12,986 nucleotides of DNA, taken from the NCBI GenBank assembly GCA_028708195.1, contig JAQVZK010000026.1, positions 1-12,986 on the forward strand, read 5' to 3'. The notes beneath the pieces were generated by a model. The model saw only the letters and a program-made list of their open reading frames with translations. It searched no databases and was not told the DNA's origin. How positions within the stretch are numbered: the first letter of the stretch is position 1; each line of letters begins with the position of its first letter. A program made the translations under genes and the position numbers. Source of the stretch: Desulfovibrio sp. GTDB lineage: Bacteria; Desulfobacterota; Desulfovibrionia; Desulfovibrionales; Desulfovibrionaceae. Below, one piece after another: positions 12,417 to 12,986 of the stretch.

Positions 12417-12986
12417 ATGCCTGCGCCGCAAAAAAAAGTTGCCATTTCGACCATGGCCCTCATGACAGTGGGCACGGTGGTCAGCCTCAATGCCCTGCCT
12501 ATGATGGCAGCCGAGGGCCTCTCGCTGATTTTTTACATCTCTTTTGCCACATTCGTCTTTCTTTTGCCCGCCGCTATGGTTTCGGCAGAGCTTGGCAGTG
12601 CCTTTGCCTCGCAGAAAGGGGGCGTCTATACGTGGGTCAAGGCGGCCTTTGGCCCGCGTTGGGGTTTCGTGGCCATCTGGATGCAATGGGTGCAAACTCT
12701 GGCATGGTACCCGACCATTCTTGGGTTTTCAGCTGCTTCGCTGGCTTACTGCCTGGGCGATCCCCATCTGGCAAAAAGCGGCCTGTACACTGGCATGGTG
12801 AGCATAAGCATATATGCCTGCGCCACTGCGGTGGCCCTCAGCGGTACGGATGCCGTAAATACGCTGACCAAGTACAGCGTGCTCATTGGCACGCTTGTGC
12901 CGAGCCTTTTCATCATTGTTCTTGGTCTGCTTTGGGTTGATCAGGGCAATGGCGTGGCTTTTCTGGAGCAGGCCGTGCAGGTGGAC
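12417..12986 (+). CDS. Second GadC-like APC permease, N-terminal part (runs off window)
   Basis: An open frame from ATG 12417 to the end of the window gives 190 residues of a membrane transporter. It starts MPAPQKKVAISTMALMTVGTVVSL. Its segment AELGSAFASQKGGVYTWVKAAFGPRWGF closely parallels the AAELATTYPEKGGVFRWVSEAFGPRWGF of the permease on the other strand, so the two are paralogues of the same APC antiporter branch. About five helices are covered. GGGAG (12406-12410) lies six bases before the start and serves as Shine-Dalgarno. An upstream CTCCC (12375-12379) could pair with it and lower translation. Substrate is unknown. The difference from the first permease in the helix 1 region suggests a different amino-acid pair. 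Confidence 0.88.
   Translation, partial: MPAPQKKVAISTMALMTVGTVVSLNALPMMAAEGLSLIFYISFATFVFLLPAAMVSAELGSAFASQKGGVYTWVKAAFGPRWGFVAIWMQWVQTLAWYPTILGFSAASLAYCLGDPHLAKSGLYTGMVSISIYACATAVALSGTDAVNTLTKYSVLIGTLVPSLFIIVLGLLWVDQGNGVAFLEQAVQVD

Noticed and set aside
12357..12695. 112-codon minus-strand frame at the start of the second permease
   Set aside because: Antisense to a clear transporter sequence and without a motif.
1..12986. CRISPR array, insertion sequence or prophage genes
   Set aside because: No regularly spaced repeats, transposase, integrase or terminal inverted repeats with target duplications were seen.

Overview
The window looks like chromosomal DNA from a sulfate-reducing member of the Desulfovibrionaceae, probably a Desulfovibrio desulfuricans-like organism. 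This rests on the protein sequences, the GC-rich codon use, the infB/YlxP/DHH/truB/rpsO/pnp gene order and a G/C-rich hairpin of a kind I associate with this family. I made no database comparison, so the assignment is inference.

Positions 1-6219 (+) are a translation and RNA-metabolism block. It holds the end of infB (IF-2), a roughly 510-bp non-coding but strongly structured gap, a small YlxP/DUF503 protein, a DHH/DHHA1 (NrnA-type) phosphoesterase, truB, rpsO and pnp. The last two are separated by a folded leader. rbfA, often found between infB and truB, is not here.

Positions 6335-9061 (+) hold an unrecognised 324-residue protein and then a short NfeD-like membrane protein with a stomatin/SPFH protein. 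The latter two form a commonly linked membrane pair. A structured intergenic region follows (about 9062-9444), where transcription from the two strands converges.

Positions 9445-11957 (-) are an apparent two-gene operon: a GadC-like amino-acid antiporter followed by a 310-residue glutaminase (glsA). Across an AT-rich 459-bp regulatory region, a second GadC-like permease runs rightward from 12417 and is cut off by the window edge. The set resembles the enterobacterial glutamine-dependent acid-resistance arrangement, in which a glutaminase releases ammonia and an antiporter exchanges Gln/Glu/GABA. That role is inferred, and no decarboxylase is visible.

The core genes are conventional. The less explained parts are non-coding: the infB-YlxP gap, the rpsO-pnp leader, several perfect hairpins without U-tracts at gene junctions, and the divergent permease control region with a clean dyad, promoter candidates and an attenuator-like hairpin.
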